Source: Candidatus Purcelliella pentastirinorum
GTDB taxonomy: Bacteria > Pseudomonadota > Gammaproteobacteria > Enterobacterales > Enterobacteriaceae
NCBI RefSeq assembly: GCF_003391335.1
Contig: NZ_CP028374.1
Span: 62,001-126,000, forward strand
Length of the DNA: 64,000 bases
Reading direction: 5' to 3'
Every line of letters begins with the position of its first letter. Positions within the stretch are counted from its first letter, which is position 1. The notes below the pieces were generated by a model. It was not told the DNA's origin. It was given only the letters and a program-made list of their open reading frames with translations, and made no database searches. Positions 21,472 through 31,161 of this stretch are shown here, in pieces. The position numbers and the translations under genes were made by a program.

Positions 21472-21746
21472 ATATAAATTAACCAAAATTACATTATTAT
21501 TTTATAATATTTCAAGTAAAAAACAGAATTAAAAAATATTTTTATTAAAATATTTATTTTTAATTTATTTTAATAATCAATATTATTAATTTATATAAAT
21601 TAAAATATAAAAAAATTAAAAAATATCTATTAATATAAAATAAATATAAATTTAACTATTATTTTTATAAATTATTAAATTAAAATAAATTATTAATAAA
21701 ATTAAAATAAATATATTTACATTCATATATAAATTTATTAAAAATT

Positions 21747-22295
21747 TTAAATTTCTCTTTTTTTTTCTATATAAATATCTTGAATTTTTTTCATATACTT
21801 ATTTGTTAATTTTTGTATATCATTTTTTTTATTTCTTTCATTACTTATATTTATTTCTTTATTTTTTAATAATTTTTTTAATTTATTATTATAAATTCTT
21901 CTAATATTTCTGATAATTATTTTATTTTTTTCAGTTTCATCATGTAAAATTTTTTTTAAAAATAATTTTCTTTCTTTAGTTAGATAAGGAAATATTATTT
22001 TTATATTGTTTCCAATAACATTAGGATTTACTCCTAAATTAGACTTTAATATAGCTTTACAAATAATCGGTATAATACTAAAATCAAAAACAGATACCTT
22101 TAAAGTATTATTATTATCTACTGTAATATTAGAAATATATTTTAATAGACTAACATTACCATAATATTCTACAGATATATTTTCTAACAATGAAGTAGAA
22201 ACTCTACCTGTTCTTATTTTACTAATATTAGTAATAAATTTATAAAAACATTTTTTCATATCATTATCTGTTTTATTTAAAATATCATTTAACAT
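21747..22295 (-). CDS. frr: Ribosome recycling factor
   Basis: With EF-G splits post-termination ribosomes. It has 182 aa against 185 in E. coli. The N-terminal helix, the KIRTGRVSTSLLENISVEYYG segment and the PYLTKERKLFLKK region are typical. A strong ribosome-binding sequence GAGGAG sits 9 bases ahead of the ATG (22305-22310 on the plus strand as CTCCTC). In E. coli pyrH, tsf and rpsB lie upstream; here the block ends and divergent recC begins. Confidence 0.96.
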   Translation of the reverse strand: MLNDILNKTDNDMKKCFYKFITNISKIRTGRVSTSLLENISVEYYGNVSLLKYISNITVDNNNTLKVSVFDFSIIPIICKAILKSNLGVNPNVIGNNIKIIFPYLTKERKLFLKKILHDETEKNKIIIRNIRRIYNNKLKKLLKNKEINISNERNKKNDIQKLTNKYMKKIQDIYIEKKREI

Positions 22296-22590
22296 AAAGA
22301 TAATCTCCTCAAAATATATGAAAATATATTATGATTTATTATAACTAAATTTTAATAAAAAAACTTATATTATTAAATAATAACAATTAGTTAAAATTTA
22401 AAAAAAATATAAAGAAATTAAAAATAAAAAATAATGAAAAATAGAATATAATACCTATTAATTAAATAGTTTATTATAAAATTATGTTTAAAATAATAAA
22501 ATATATATTTTATAAATCTGATAAAAATAAAATTTAAAAATAAATATAAATAAATTATTAATAATAAAAATTATTTTTATAAATAAAAAA

Positions 22591-25500
22591 ATGATATTTA
22601 CATATTGTTCTAATGATATTATTTACTTAAAAAATATTATAAAAAAAATAATCATTAAAAATGAATCAAGTAATATATTTTCAAGTGAATATATTTTAAT
22701 ACAAAATAAATATATGGCTCAATGGCTACAAATATCTTTAACTAAAGATATTGGATTTATTTGTAATTTAAATTTTATATTTATGAATAATTTTTTAATA
22801 AAAATATTTCAATTAATATCTCATAATAAATTGACATGTCATAAATTAAATAAAAATATTTTAACTTGGACTATTATGTCAATTTTTAAAAAATATATAT
22901 TTTGTAAAGAAATTAATATAATCAAAAAATACTTAAAATCAGATATTAATGATAATAAATTAATACAATTATCATATAAATTAGCTATTATTTTTGAAAA
23001 ATATACAATATATAAAACAAAAATTATAGATGATTGGGAAAAAATAAATAATGTAAATGAAATTGAAGATAATAATAAATGGCAAGCATTTATATGGAAA
23101 AAAATAATAAAATACAAAAAAGAAAATTATCCGAAATTATATAATGAATATGAAATTTTTAAAAAAATAAAAAAATTTTTAAAAAATAAAAAAAACGAAA
23201 AAAAAAATAAAATAGAAAAAATTCGTTTATTTATATTCGATGTATTCACATTGTCTAAAATACATTTTAAGATAATAAAAAAATTAGGTAAGTATTTTAA
23301 CATATATATATTATTTAATAACCCATTAAAATACATAAAAAAAAAATATAACAAACCTAAAAAAATAAATAACATATTATTAGAATATTGGGATCATATA
23401 AGTAAAAATTATATGTTTTATTTAAAAAAGATAAACAAAAATATAAAATATAAATTCAAAAATATTCAAGCAAATAATATGTTACAAAAAATACAAAAAA
23501 ATATATCACATACAAAAAAAAACGAAAAAAAAAATAATTTTTTATTTGATAAACATGATAATTCAATTTCCATACATATTTGTAATAATAAAAAACACGA
23601 AATAGAAATACTACATAATTATCTATTAAAAACTATAAATAAAAATAAAAAAATAAAATTAAATGAAATAATAATTATAGCCAGTGATATAAATAAATAT
23701 ATACCATTCATTGATGGTATATTCAATAATTATTATAAAAATAGAAGACTAGAATATAACATTCTAGAAAAAAAAAATAAAAATGAAATATTAAAAATAA
23801 TTATAGAAATACTTAATATTAATAATATGAATTTTGATTTAAATGAAATATTTAATTTACTAGAAAAAGATGATATTTCCGATAAATTTAATATGAATAA
23901 AAAAAAAATATTTTTTTTAAAAATATTAGCACAAAAATCTAATATACGGAATGGATTAGAAAAAATAAATAGATATTATAAAACTAAAAAATATACATGG
24001 ATATTTGGATTAGAACGATTAATATTAGGAAATTTTTTAAAAGAAAAAAATGGTCCCTGGAATAAAATATTACCATATGATTATCAAATAAATATATCAA
24101 ATAATGCTATAAATGATTTACAAAAATTTATAAAAACACTAATAAAATGGAAAAAAAAATTATTTTATAAACATAAAATAAAAACATGGGAAAAAATAAT
24201 AAATAATTTAATAAAAGATTTTTTTAAAAGAAATAAATATAACATAAAAAAAATAATATTTATAAAAAAAATCTGGAACCAAATAATAAATGAAATTAAA
24301 ATATCAAAATATACATCAACTATTCATGTAAAATCATTATTACATATACTAGAAAATAAAATAAATAAAAAAAAAATAAAATACAATTTATTAAATAATA
24401 AAATAAACTTTACCTCATTTCCATTTATACCATTAAACCCTTATAAAATAATTTGTTTAATTGGAATGAATCATAATCTATTTCCTAAAAAAGAAAAAAT
24501 AATGAATTTTGATTTAACAAAATATAAAAAAAATAAATGTGACCCAGATAAAGAAAATTACGATAGATATCTATTTCTTAAATTAATTTCAAATACAAAA
24601 AAAGAACTATATATTAGCTATACAAAAGATTTTAACACTCAAAATGATAACACATTAAATCAATCAATTATTATTACCGAACTAATAGATTATATATCTA
24701 ATAATTTTTGTTATAAAACAAATGAAAAAAATAATTTCATAAAAAATCAAAAATTAATTAAAAAACATCTTTATAATTTACATGATAATATCATATATAA
24801 TAATTTAATTAATAATATCAAAACAAAAAAAGCAAATATACATAATATTATTTCATATAATAAAAAAAACAAAAATATAAATTTTAAAAATTTATTAAAA
24901 TTTTGGAATAATCCTATAAAAGTATTTATAAATGATAATTTAAAAATGAATTTCGAAGAAATAGCTATTAATAATTTAAATAAATATGAGTCCTTTAATT
25001 TAAATTATATAGAAAAATATAAAATATCTAAAGAAATATTTAATAATTTAATTAATAAAAAAAAAATAGATGATTCATATTTAAAATATTCTCTATCAGG
25101 AAGTTTACCATATAATAATTTCGGAAAATTATATTGGGAAAATACATATATAGAAGTAAAAAATATTACTAGAAATATATTGATTTCAAAAAAAAAAATA
25201 GCAAATATTGATTTTAAAATTAAAGTAAATAAATATAATTTAAAAGGATCTTTAGATAATATTATAAACTCTGAAATAATAAAATGGACACTATCTAAAC
25301 TAAATATTAATATTATAATGAATTTATGGTTAAAACATTTAGTTTATTCTACACTAGGATATCAAAATAATAGTTATATATTAACTAAAAATGATTATAA
25401 ATTATATTTTCCAATATTAAATAAAAAAATAGCTAAAAAATATTTAAAAAGATATGTTTCAGGATATTTATACGGAATAAATAAACCCTTGCTTTTACCA

Positions 25501-25770
25501 ATAAGATCTTGTTGGGCATGGATAAATACTTATTTTACAAATAAAAACAATAAAATTTTGATTAATAAAAACTTAAAAAATAAAGCTATTAAAGATTTTT
25601 ATAAAGAATGGTACGGAAATGAATATTATATTGGAGAAAAAAATAATATATACATAAAAAATTTAATAAAAAATATTGATCTCTATAAAATAAAAGAAAT
25701 ATGTAAAAATTCTAAAAAATGGTTATTACCAATAATAAAATTTAAAAAAATTGAAAAAATTAAAAAATAA
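22591..25770 (+). CDS. recC: Exodeoxyribonuclease V subunit gamma (RecC)
   Basis: Chi-recognition and scaffold subunit of the RecBCD helicase-nuclease, which processes double-strand breaks. It has 1059 aa against 1122 in E. coli. The N-terminal KYMAQWLQISLTKDIGF block matches the E. coli GMAQWLQMTL region, and the catalytically dead helicase-like domain keeps LIGMNHNLFPKKE and DPDKENYDRYLFLK. The protein is strikingly Lys/Asn/Ile-rich, which reflects the strand composition. Its stop codon abuts the recB ATG with no gap. The Chi-recognition residues cannot be judged by eye. Confidence 0.95.
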   Translation: MIFTYCSNDIIYLKNIIKKIIIKNESSNIFSSEYILIQNKYMAQWLQISLTKDIGFICNLNFIFMNNFLIKIFQLISHNKLTCHKLNKNILTWTIMSIFKKYIFCKEINIIKKYLKSDINDNKLIQLSYKLAIIFEKYTIYKTKIIDDWEKINNVNEIEDNNKWQAFIWKKIIKYKKENYPKLYNEYEIFKKIKKFLKNKKNEKKNKIEKIRLFIFDVFTLSKIHFKIIKKLGKYFNIYILFNNPLKYIKKKYNKPKKINNILLEYWDHISKNYMFYLKKINKNIKYKFKNIQANNMLQKIQKNISHTKKNEKKNNFLFDKHDNSISIHICNNKKHEIEILHNYLLKTINKNKKIKLNEIIIIASDINKYIPFIDGIFNNYYKNRRLEYNILEKKNKNEILKIIIEILNINNMNFDLNEIFNLLEKDDISDKFNMNKKKIFFLKILAQKSNIRNGLEKINRYYKTKKYTWIFGLERLILGNFLKEKNGPWNKILPYDYQINISNNAINDLQKFIKTLIKWKKKLFYKHKIKTWEKIINNLIKDFFKRNKYNIKKIIFIKKIWNQIINEIKISKYTSTIHVKSLLHILENKINKKKIKYNLLNNKINFTSFPFIPLNPYKIICLIGMNHNLFPKKEKIMNFDLTKYKKNKCDPDKENYDRYLFLKLISNTKKELYISYTKDFNTQNDNTLNQSIIITELIDYISNNFCYKTNEKNNFIKNQKLIKKHLYNLHDNIIYNNLINNIKTKKANIHNIISYNKKNKNINFKNLLKFWNNPIKVFINDNLKMNFEEIAINNLNKYESFNLNYIEKYKISKEIFNNLINKKKIDDSYLKYSLSGSLPYNNFGKLYWENTYIEVKNITRNILISKKKIANIDFKIKVNKYNLKGSLDNIINSEIIKWTLSKLNINIIMNLWLKHLVYSTLGYQNNSYILTKNDYKLYFPILNKKIAKKYLKRYVSGYLYGINKPLLLPIRSCWAWINTYFTNKNNKILINKNLKNKAIKDFYKEWYGNEYYIGEKNNIYIKNLIKNIDLYKIKEICKNSKKWLLPIIKFKKIEKIKK

Positions 25771-28700
25771 ATGCACAAATTAAATATATTTAATATTCCA
25801 TTAAAAGGAAAAATTTTAATAGAATCATCTGCTGGTACGGGAAAAACTTTTACAATTATTATAATATATATTAGATTAATTTTAGGAATAAATACAAAAT
25901 ATTTGTATAAAAAACCACTATCAGTAAAAAAAATTTTAATTTTAACTTATACAAATTATGGAAGTTTAGAGATTAAAAAAAAAATATACGAAAATATAAA
26001 TATTTTATTAAGATCTTGTATTGAAAAAAAATGTTCAAATAATATATTATTAAAAATTTTTAAAAAAATAAAAGATTTTAAAACTAGTATAAAAATACTA
26101 CTAAAAGCTAAAAAACAAATAAATAATGCATCAATTTTCACTATACATGTTTTTTGCAAAAAAATACTAGAAACATACGCATTAGAGTTAAATATACCCT
26201 TTAAATATAAATTATTAAAAAATAAATCTATTCTATACGAACAATCAGTAATAAATTTTTGGAGAAAATATTTTTATAAATTGGAATTTAATATAGTTAA
26301 ATATATTGTATACAAAATTAAGACACCTAAGAATTTATTAAAAATAATTTCACCCTGGCTAAATGGAAAACTTCCAAATTTTGAAAATATACCAATAAAA
26401 AAAGAATCAATATTATTAAAAAAATTTAAAGAAATAATAGAAATTATTAAAAAAATAAAAAAAAAATGGAATAAAAATAAAAATAAAATAATTTCAATAA
26501 TATTATCTTTAAAAGTAAATAAAAAAATATATAATAAAAAAAATCTATTAATCTGGTTTAATAAAATAACAAATTGGGTTTATGATAAAAACACTATCGA
26601 ATTTATACCTAAAATATTAAAATATTTTAGGATAAGTATAATAAATAAAAATAAAAAAATAACAGATATAAAAAAATACAAAATATTTTATTTTATTGAA
26701 GAATTATTTAATAAAAAATCTTCATTATACTATCATATAATATCATTTGCAATTATAAAAACCCGCGAAATAATAAAAAAAGAAAAAGTAAATAAAAATT
26801 TAATCTCATTTGATGATCTAATAAATGTTATTAACACATCAATAAAAAATAAAAATTTTAAAAAAATATCAAAAAAAATTAATAAAAAATACCCAGTAAC
26901 CATAATTGATGAATTTCAAGATACTGATTATAATCAATATAAAATATTTGATAATATATATAATAAAAAAAAAAAATTTACTTTATTATTAGTAGGTGAT
27001 CCAAAACAAGCAATTTATGATTTTAGAAATGCAGATATATTTTCTTATATAAAAATAACATCTAAAATATCTAAAAAATTTAATTTAATAACAAATTGGA
27101 GATCTTCTCCAAGAATAGTTAAAAGTATTAATAAAATATTTTCAATAAAGGATAAACCTTTTGTATTAGATAAAATACCTTTTACAAAATCTAAATATAA
27201 TAAAATAAATTCAAATTTGTCATTTATATTAAATAAAAAGAAACAACCAGCAATAAAAATTTGGTATATAGAAAATAATGAATTAAATTATTCTAATAAC
27301 AAATTATCAATAGCACAAAAATGTGCATATGAAATATGCTCGTGGCTAAAATATAGTAAAAAAAATAAATCCTATATAGTAAATAAAATAAAAATGTCCA
27401 AACCACTATGTCCATCTGATATAACAATTTTAGTAAAAAACAATAAAGAAGCAAAAATAATATGTAAAACATTTAAAAAAAATAATTTACAAACATTTTA
27501 TTTATCTAATAATAATAATATATACTCAACAAATGAAGCTAAAGAAATATTATTAATATTAAAAGCAACAATAAATCCAGAAAACATTAATATATTAAAA
27601 AACAGTCTTATAACAAACATAATAAATTTTAATATATTTGAAATAAGTAAAATAGAAAAAAATAAAAATTTATATTATACGTTTATTAAAAAATTTAAAT
27701 CTTATTATCAAATTTGGAAAAAATTCGGAATAATATCATTATTTAACATAATATTGTCGGATTTTAATATAATTAAAAATTATAACATCATTGATAATAA
27801 TGAACAAAAAATAATAAATATTTTACATATTGGAGAATTATTACATAAAATTTATTATGAAACTAATAATAAAAATAATATAATTAATTATCTTGAAAAA
27901 AAAATAAATAATACCGAAAAAACAAAAAAAAATGAACAGATTAGATATAATAACATACATAATAAAATCAAAGTAATGACTATTCATAAATCTAAAGGAT
28001 TAGAATTTCCAATTGTATGGATTCCATTTATTACAAATTATAATAAAATTAATAGAAATATTTATCACAACAGAAATAACTTTAATAAAGTCTTAAATTT
28101 ACAAAAAAATAACAAAAAATTAATTGAAGAAGAAATATTATCAGAAAATATTAGAAAATTTTATGTAGCATTAACAAGAGCTATATATAATTGTAATATA
28201 GTAGTAATATTAACAAATAAAAAAAAAGAAACAAATATTAATAATCAAAATGAATTAAACTATTTAATAAATAATAAAAATGAATTAAATTTTAAAAAAT
28301 ATTTAATTAATTTTCAAAAAATATTTTCAAAAAATGAAATTAATATTTCTTATTTCAAAAATAAAAAAAATATAAATTACAATGAAATAAACTTTATAAA
28401 AGAAAAAGAAAAAATATATTATTTAAAACACACATTAAAAAATAATTCACAAATAAATAGTTTTTCTAGTATAAAAAAAGAAGAATTAAAAAATAAAAAA
28501 TTATACATAAAAAAAAATATTAAAAAAAATAATATTTTAACTCCCCATAATTTTCCTAGAGGTAAATATTATGGAAATTTTTTACATAAATTATTAGAAA
28601 ATATAGATTTTAATAAACCATTAAATTATAATTTCATTAATAAAAAAATTAAAAACATAGAATTAAATAAAAATTGGACACCAATTATTATTGATTGGTT

Positions 28701-29238
28701 AAAAAATATATTAAATAAACAATTGAATAAAAAAAATATATGTCTATCAAAAATAAAAAAAAATAAATACAAAAAAGAATTAAAATTTTATATAAAAATT
28801 AAAAAAATTATTACAAAAAATATATTTAATAAAATGATGTGCTATTACGATAACATATCTCTACAATCCCCAAAATTAAAATTTAATAAATTATCAGGAA
28901 TATTAACTGGTTCTATTGACATGATATTTAATTGGCAAAATAAATATTACTTGATTGATTATAAATCAAATTGGTTAGGATACAGCGATAAATCATATTC
29001 TTACATGAAATTAAAAAATACTATTATACAATATAGATATGATTTACAATACAATATATATGCATTAGCATTACATAAATATTTAAAACAAAAAATGAAA
29101 AACTATAAATTTGAAAAAAATTTTGGAGGAATATTTTATTTATTTATCAGAGGTATAAACAATAATAATAAACATGGTATATTTTTTAAAAAAATAAAAT
29201 TTAATTTTGTAAATGAATTTAATAAATTTTTTAAATAA
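25771..29238 (+). CDS. recB: Exodeoxyribonuclease V subunit beta (RecB helicase-nuclease)
   Basis: Superfamily 1 3'-5' helicase plus the single nuclease site of RecBCD. It has 1155 aa against 1180 in E. coli. Walker A SSAGTGKTFT is at about residues 19-28; Walker B is in IDEFQDTDYNQY; GDPKQAIYDFR and VMTIHKSKGLEFPIVW are the further helicase motifs. The C-terminal nuclease keeps all metal ligands and the lysine: FPRGKYYGNFLH with its His, GSIDMIF, and YLIDYKSNWLG. Nothing suggests loss of function. It starts immediately after recC and recD follows 14 bases later. Confidence 0.97.
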   Translation: MHKLNIFNIPLKGKILIESSAGTGKTFTIIIIYIRLILGINTKYLYKKPLSVKKILILTYTNYGSLEIKKKIYENINILLRSCIEKKCSNNILLKIFKKIKDFKTSIKILLKAKKQINNASIFTIHVFCKKILETYALELNIPFKYKLLKNKSILYEQSVINFWRKYFYKLEFNIVKYIVYKIKTPKNLLKIISPWLNGKLPNFENIPIKKESILLKKFKEIIEIIKKIKKKWNKNKNKIISIILSLKVNKKIYNKKNLLIWFNKITNWVYDKNTIEFIPKILKYFRISIINKNKKITDIKKYKIFYFIEELFNKKSSLYYHIISFAIIKTREIIKKEKVNKNLISFDDLINVINTSIKNKNFKKISKKINKKYPVTIIDEFQDTDYNQYKIFDNIYNKKKKFTLLLVGDPKQAIYDFRNADIFSYIKITSKISKKFNLITNWRSSPRIVKSINKIFSIKDKPFVLDKIPFTKSKYNKINSNLSFILNKKKQPAIKIWYIENNELNYSNNKLSIAQKCAYEICSWLKYSKKNKSYIVNKIKMSKPLCPSDITILVKNNKEAKIICKTFKKNNLQTFYLSNNNNIYSTNEAKEILLILKATINPENINILKNSLITNIINFNIFEISKIEKNKNLYYTFIKKFKSYYQIWKKFGIISLFNIILSDFNIIKNYNIIDNNEQKIINILHIGELLHKIYYETNNKNNIINYLEKKINNTEKTKKNEQIRYNNIHNKIKVMTIHKSKGLEFPIVWIPFITNYNKINRNIYHNRNNFNKVLNLQKNNKKLIEEEILSENIRKFYVALTRAIYNCNIVVILTNKKKETNINNQNELNYLINNKNELNFKKYLINFQKIFSKNEINISYFKNKKNINYNEINFIKEKEKIYYLKHTLKNNSQINSFSSIKKEELKNKKLYIKKNIKKNNILTPHNFPRGKYYGNFLHKLLENIDFNKPLNYNFINKKIKNIELNKNWTPIIIDWLKNILNKQLNKKNICLSKIKKNKYKKELKFYIKIKKIITKNIFNKMMCYYDNISLQSPKLKFNKLSGILTGSIDMIFNWQNKYYLIDYKSNWLGYSDKSYSYMKLKNTIIQYRYDLQYNIYALALHKYLKQKMKNYKFEKNFGGIFYLFIRGINNNNKHGIFFKKIKFNFVNEFNKFFK

Positions 29239-29252
29239 AATTTAAAATATAT

Positions 29253-31082
29253 ATGCTAAAAAATATTTCAAATATAATAAAATTATTTTTAAAAAACAAA
29301 ATAATTACAGAAAATAATCTAGATTTTGCAAAAATTCTCTTAAAAAAAAAAGAAAAATTACTTATTCTTATTATTGCAACATTACATGCTGAAATGAAAC
29401 AAGGTAGTTCATGTTTGCCAATAGAAAACATATTAAAAAAAATAAAAAAACAAGTACCCAAAAATAAAAAAAAAAAAATAACAAAAATAAATATCTTAAA
29501 ATCATTACTAAAATTTAATATGGTAAGTATCTATAGTGAAAATAACATAACTCCAATAATTATATTTAATAATAAAATATATTTATATAAAATATGGAAA
29601 ATGGAAAATAAAATAGCTAAATTTTTAAATGTAAATAAAAAAAATAATTATATAAATTACAAAAAACTAAAAATTAATATAAATAATTTATTCAATAAAA
29701 TAGATAAAAATCTAAAAATAGCTGCAAAACTTGCAATAACCAAAAAAATAACTTTTATAATGGGAGGACCAGGAACAGGAAAGACAACATTAATAAAAAA
29801 AATAATAATATTATTAATATACAATGCCAAAAAAAAAATTAATATAAAATTAGCCACTCCTACTGGAAAATCAGCTGCTAAATTAACTGAAGAAATAAAC
29901 AAAAAAATAATAAACAAAAAAATAACAATAAAAAATAAAAAATATATTCCAAAACAGGCATATACGATACATACATTAATAGGTTTAGATTATTATAAAA
30001 ATAATATTTATTATAAAAAAGAAAATAAATTAAATATAGATGTTTTAATAATTGATGAATCATCCATGCTAGATATGCAAATCATATCAAATATAATTTC
30101 AGCAATACCAATTAATACACAAATAATTTTTATAGGAGATAAAGATCAATTAGATCCTATAGGGATAGGTAATATATTGTCAGACATATATACATTAAAA
30201 AAAAATAAACAAAATAAATCATATATTAATAATAAAAAAAATTTTAAAAAAAATTATAAATTTAATACATTATGTAATAATATACATATTTTAAAAAAAA
30301 ATTATCGTTTTAAAAAAAATTCTGACATAGCAAAAATGGCTAAAGCAATAAATTCAAATAATATAATTAAAGTAAAAAATTTATTAAATTCAAACACTAA
30401 AAATATAAAATTAATAAATGTCAATAAAAAAAATAATTACTTAATTTTAATAAATAAATTTATTAAAATTTACAAAAAAATTCTAAATATGTTACAAAAT
30501 AAAAAACCTGTAATTAATATAATAAACTATTTAAATAAATATCAATTACTATGCGCACTAAAAAAAGGAAATTTCGGAACAAAAAAAATAAATAATGATA
30601 TTAAATCAATTTTAATAGAAAAAAAATTAATAAATTATAAAAGTAAAATGAATAAATGGTACATAGGTCAACCTATAATAATAACAAAAAACAATTATAA
30701 TTTAAAAATATACAATGGAAATATAGGAATAATTTTATTAGATAAAAATAAAAAACCTAATATATTTTTAAAAAAAAAACAAAAAAATATAAAAAAAATA
30801 CCCATAGAATTTATAAAACATTACAAATCAGCATGGTCTATTACAGTACATAAAGCACAGGGATCAGAATTTGAAAAAGTAAGCTTAATATTACCAAATG
30901 AACATATACCAATATTAAATAAAAAACTAATATATACAGCAATTACAAGAGCAAAAAAAAAAATAATAATATATACGAATAAAAAAACTTTATATAAATC
31001 AATAAAATATTATATAAAAAGAAATACTGGTTTAACTGAACAAATAAATCGTTCATATAAAAAAGAAAAAATTATTTTTTAG
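29253..31082 (+). CDS. recD: Exodeoxyribonuclease V subunit alpha (RecD helicase)
   Basis: 5'-3' helicase subunit of RecBCD. It has 609 aa against 608 in E. coli. Walker A is MGGPGTGKTTL (about residues 170-180); LIIDESSMLDMQII is Walker B; the C-terminal VHKAQGSEFEKV and YTAITRAKKK motifs are present. An uninterrupted run of 11 A residues at 29467-29477 sits in the open frame and is a possible slippage point. The trio order recC-recB-recD matches Buchnera-type genomes, while the E. coli ptr gene between recC and recB is absent. Confidence 0.96.
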   Translation: MLKNISNIIKLFLKNKIITENNLDFAKILLKKKEKLLILIIATLHAEMKQGSSCLPIENILKKIKKQVPKNKKKKITKINILKSLLKFNMVSIYSENNITPIIIFNNKIYLYKIWKMENKIAKFLNVNKKNNYINYKKLKININNLFNKIDKNLKIAAKLAITKKITFIMGGPGTGKTTLIKKIIILLIYNAKKKINIKLATPTGKSAAKLTEEINKKIINKKITIKNKKYIPKQAYTIHTLIGLDYYKNNIYYKKENKLNIDVLIIDESSMLDMQIISNIISAIPINTQIIFIGDKDQLDPIGIGNILSDIYTLKKNKQNKSYINNKKNFKKNYKFNTLCNNIHILKKNYRFKKNSDIAKMAKAINSNNIIKVKNLLNSNTKNIKLINVNKKNNYLILINKFIKIYKKILNMLQNKKPVINIINYLNKYQLLCALKKGNFGTKKINNDIKSILIEKKLINYKSKMNKWYIGQPIIITKNNYNLKIYNGNIGIILLDKNKKPNIFLKKKQKNIKKIPIEFIKHYKSAWSITVHKAQGSEFEKVSLILPNEHIPILNKKLIYTAITRAKKKIIIYTNKKTLYKSIKYYIKRNTGLTEQINRSYKKEKIIF

Positions 31083-31161
31083 CATATATATTAAATATAT
31101 GTAATCACCAATTTAGTATATAATAATAGATTAATTAAAAAACGTATTAAAGGGTTATAAA

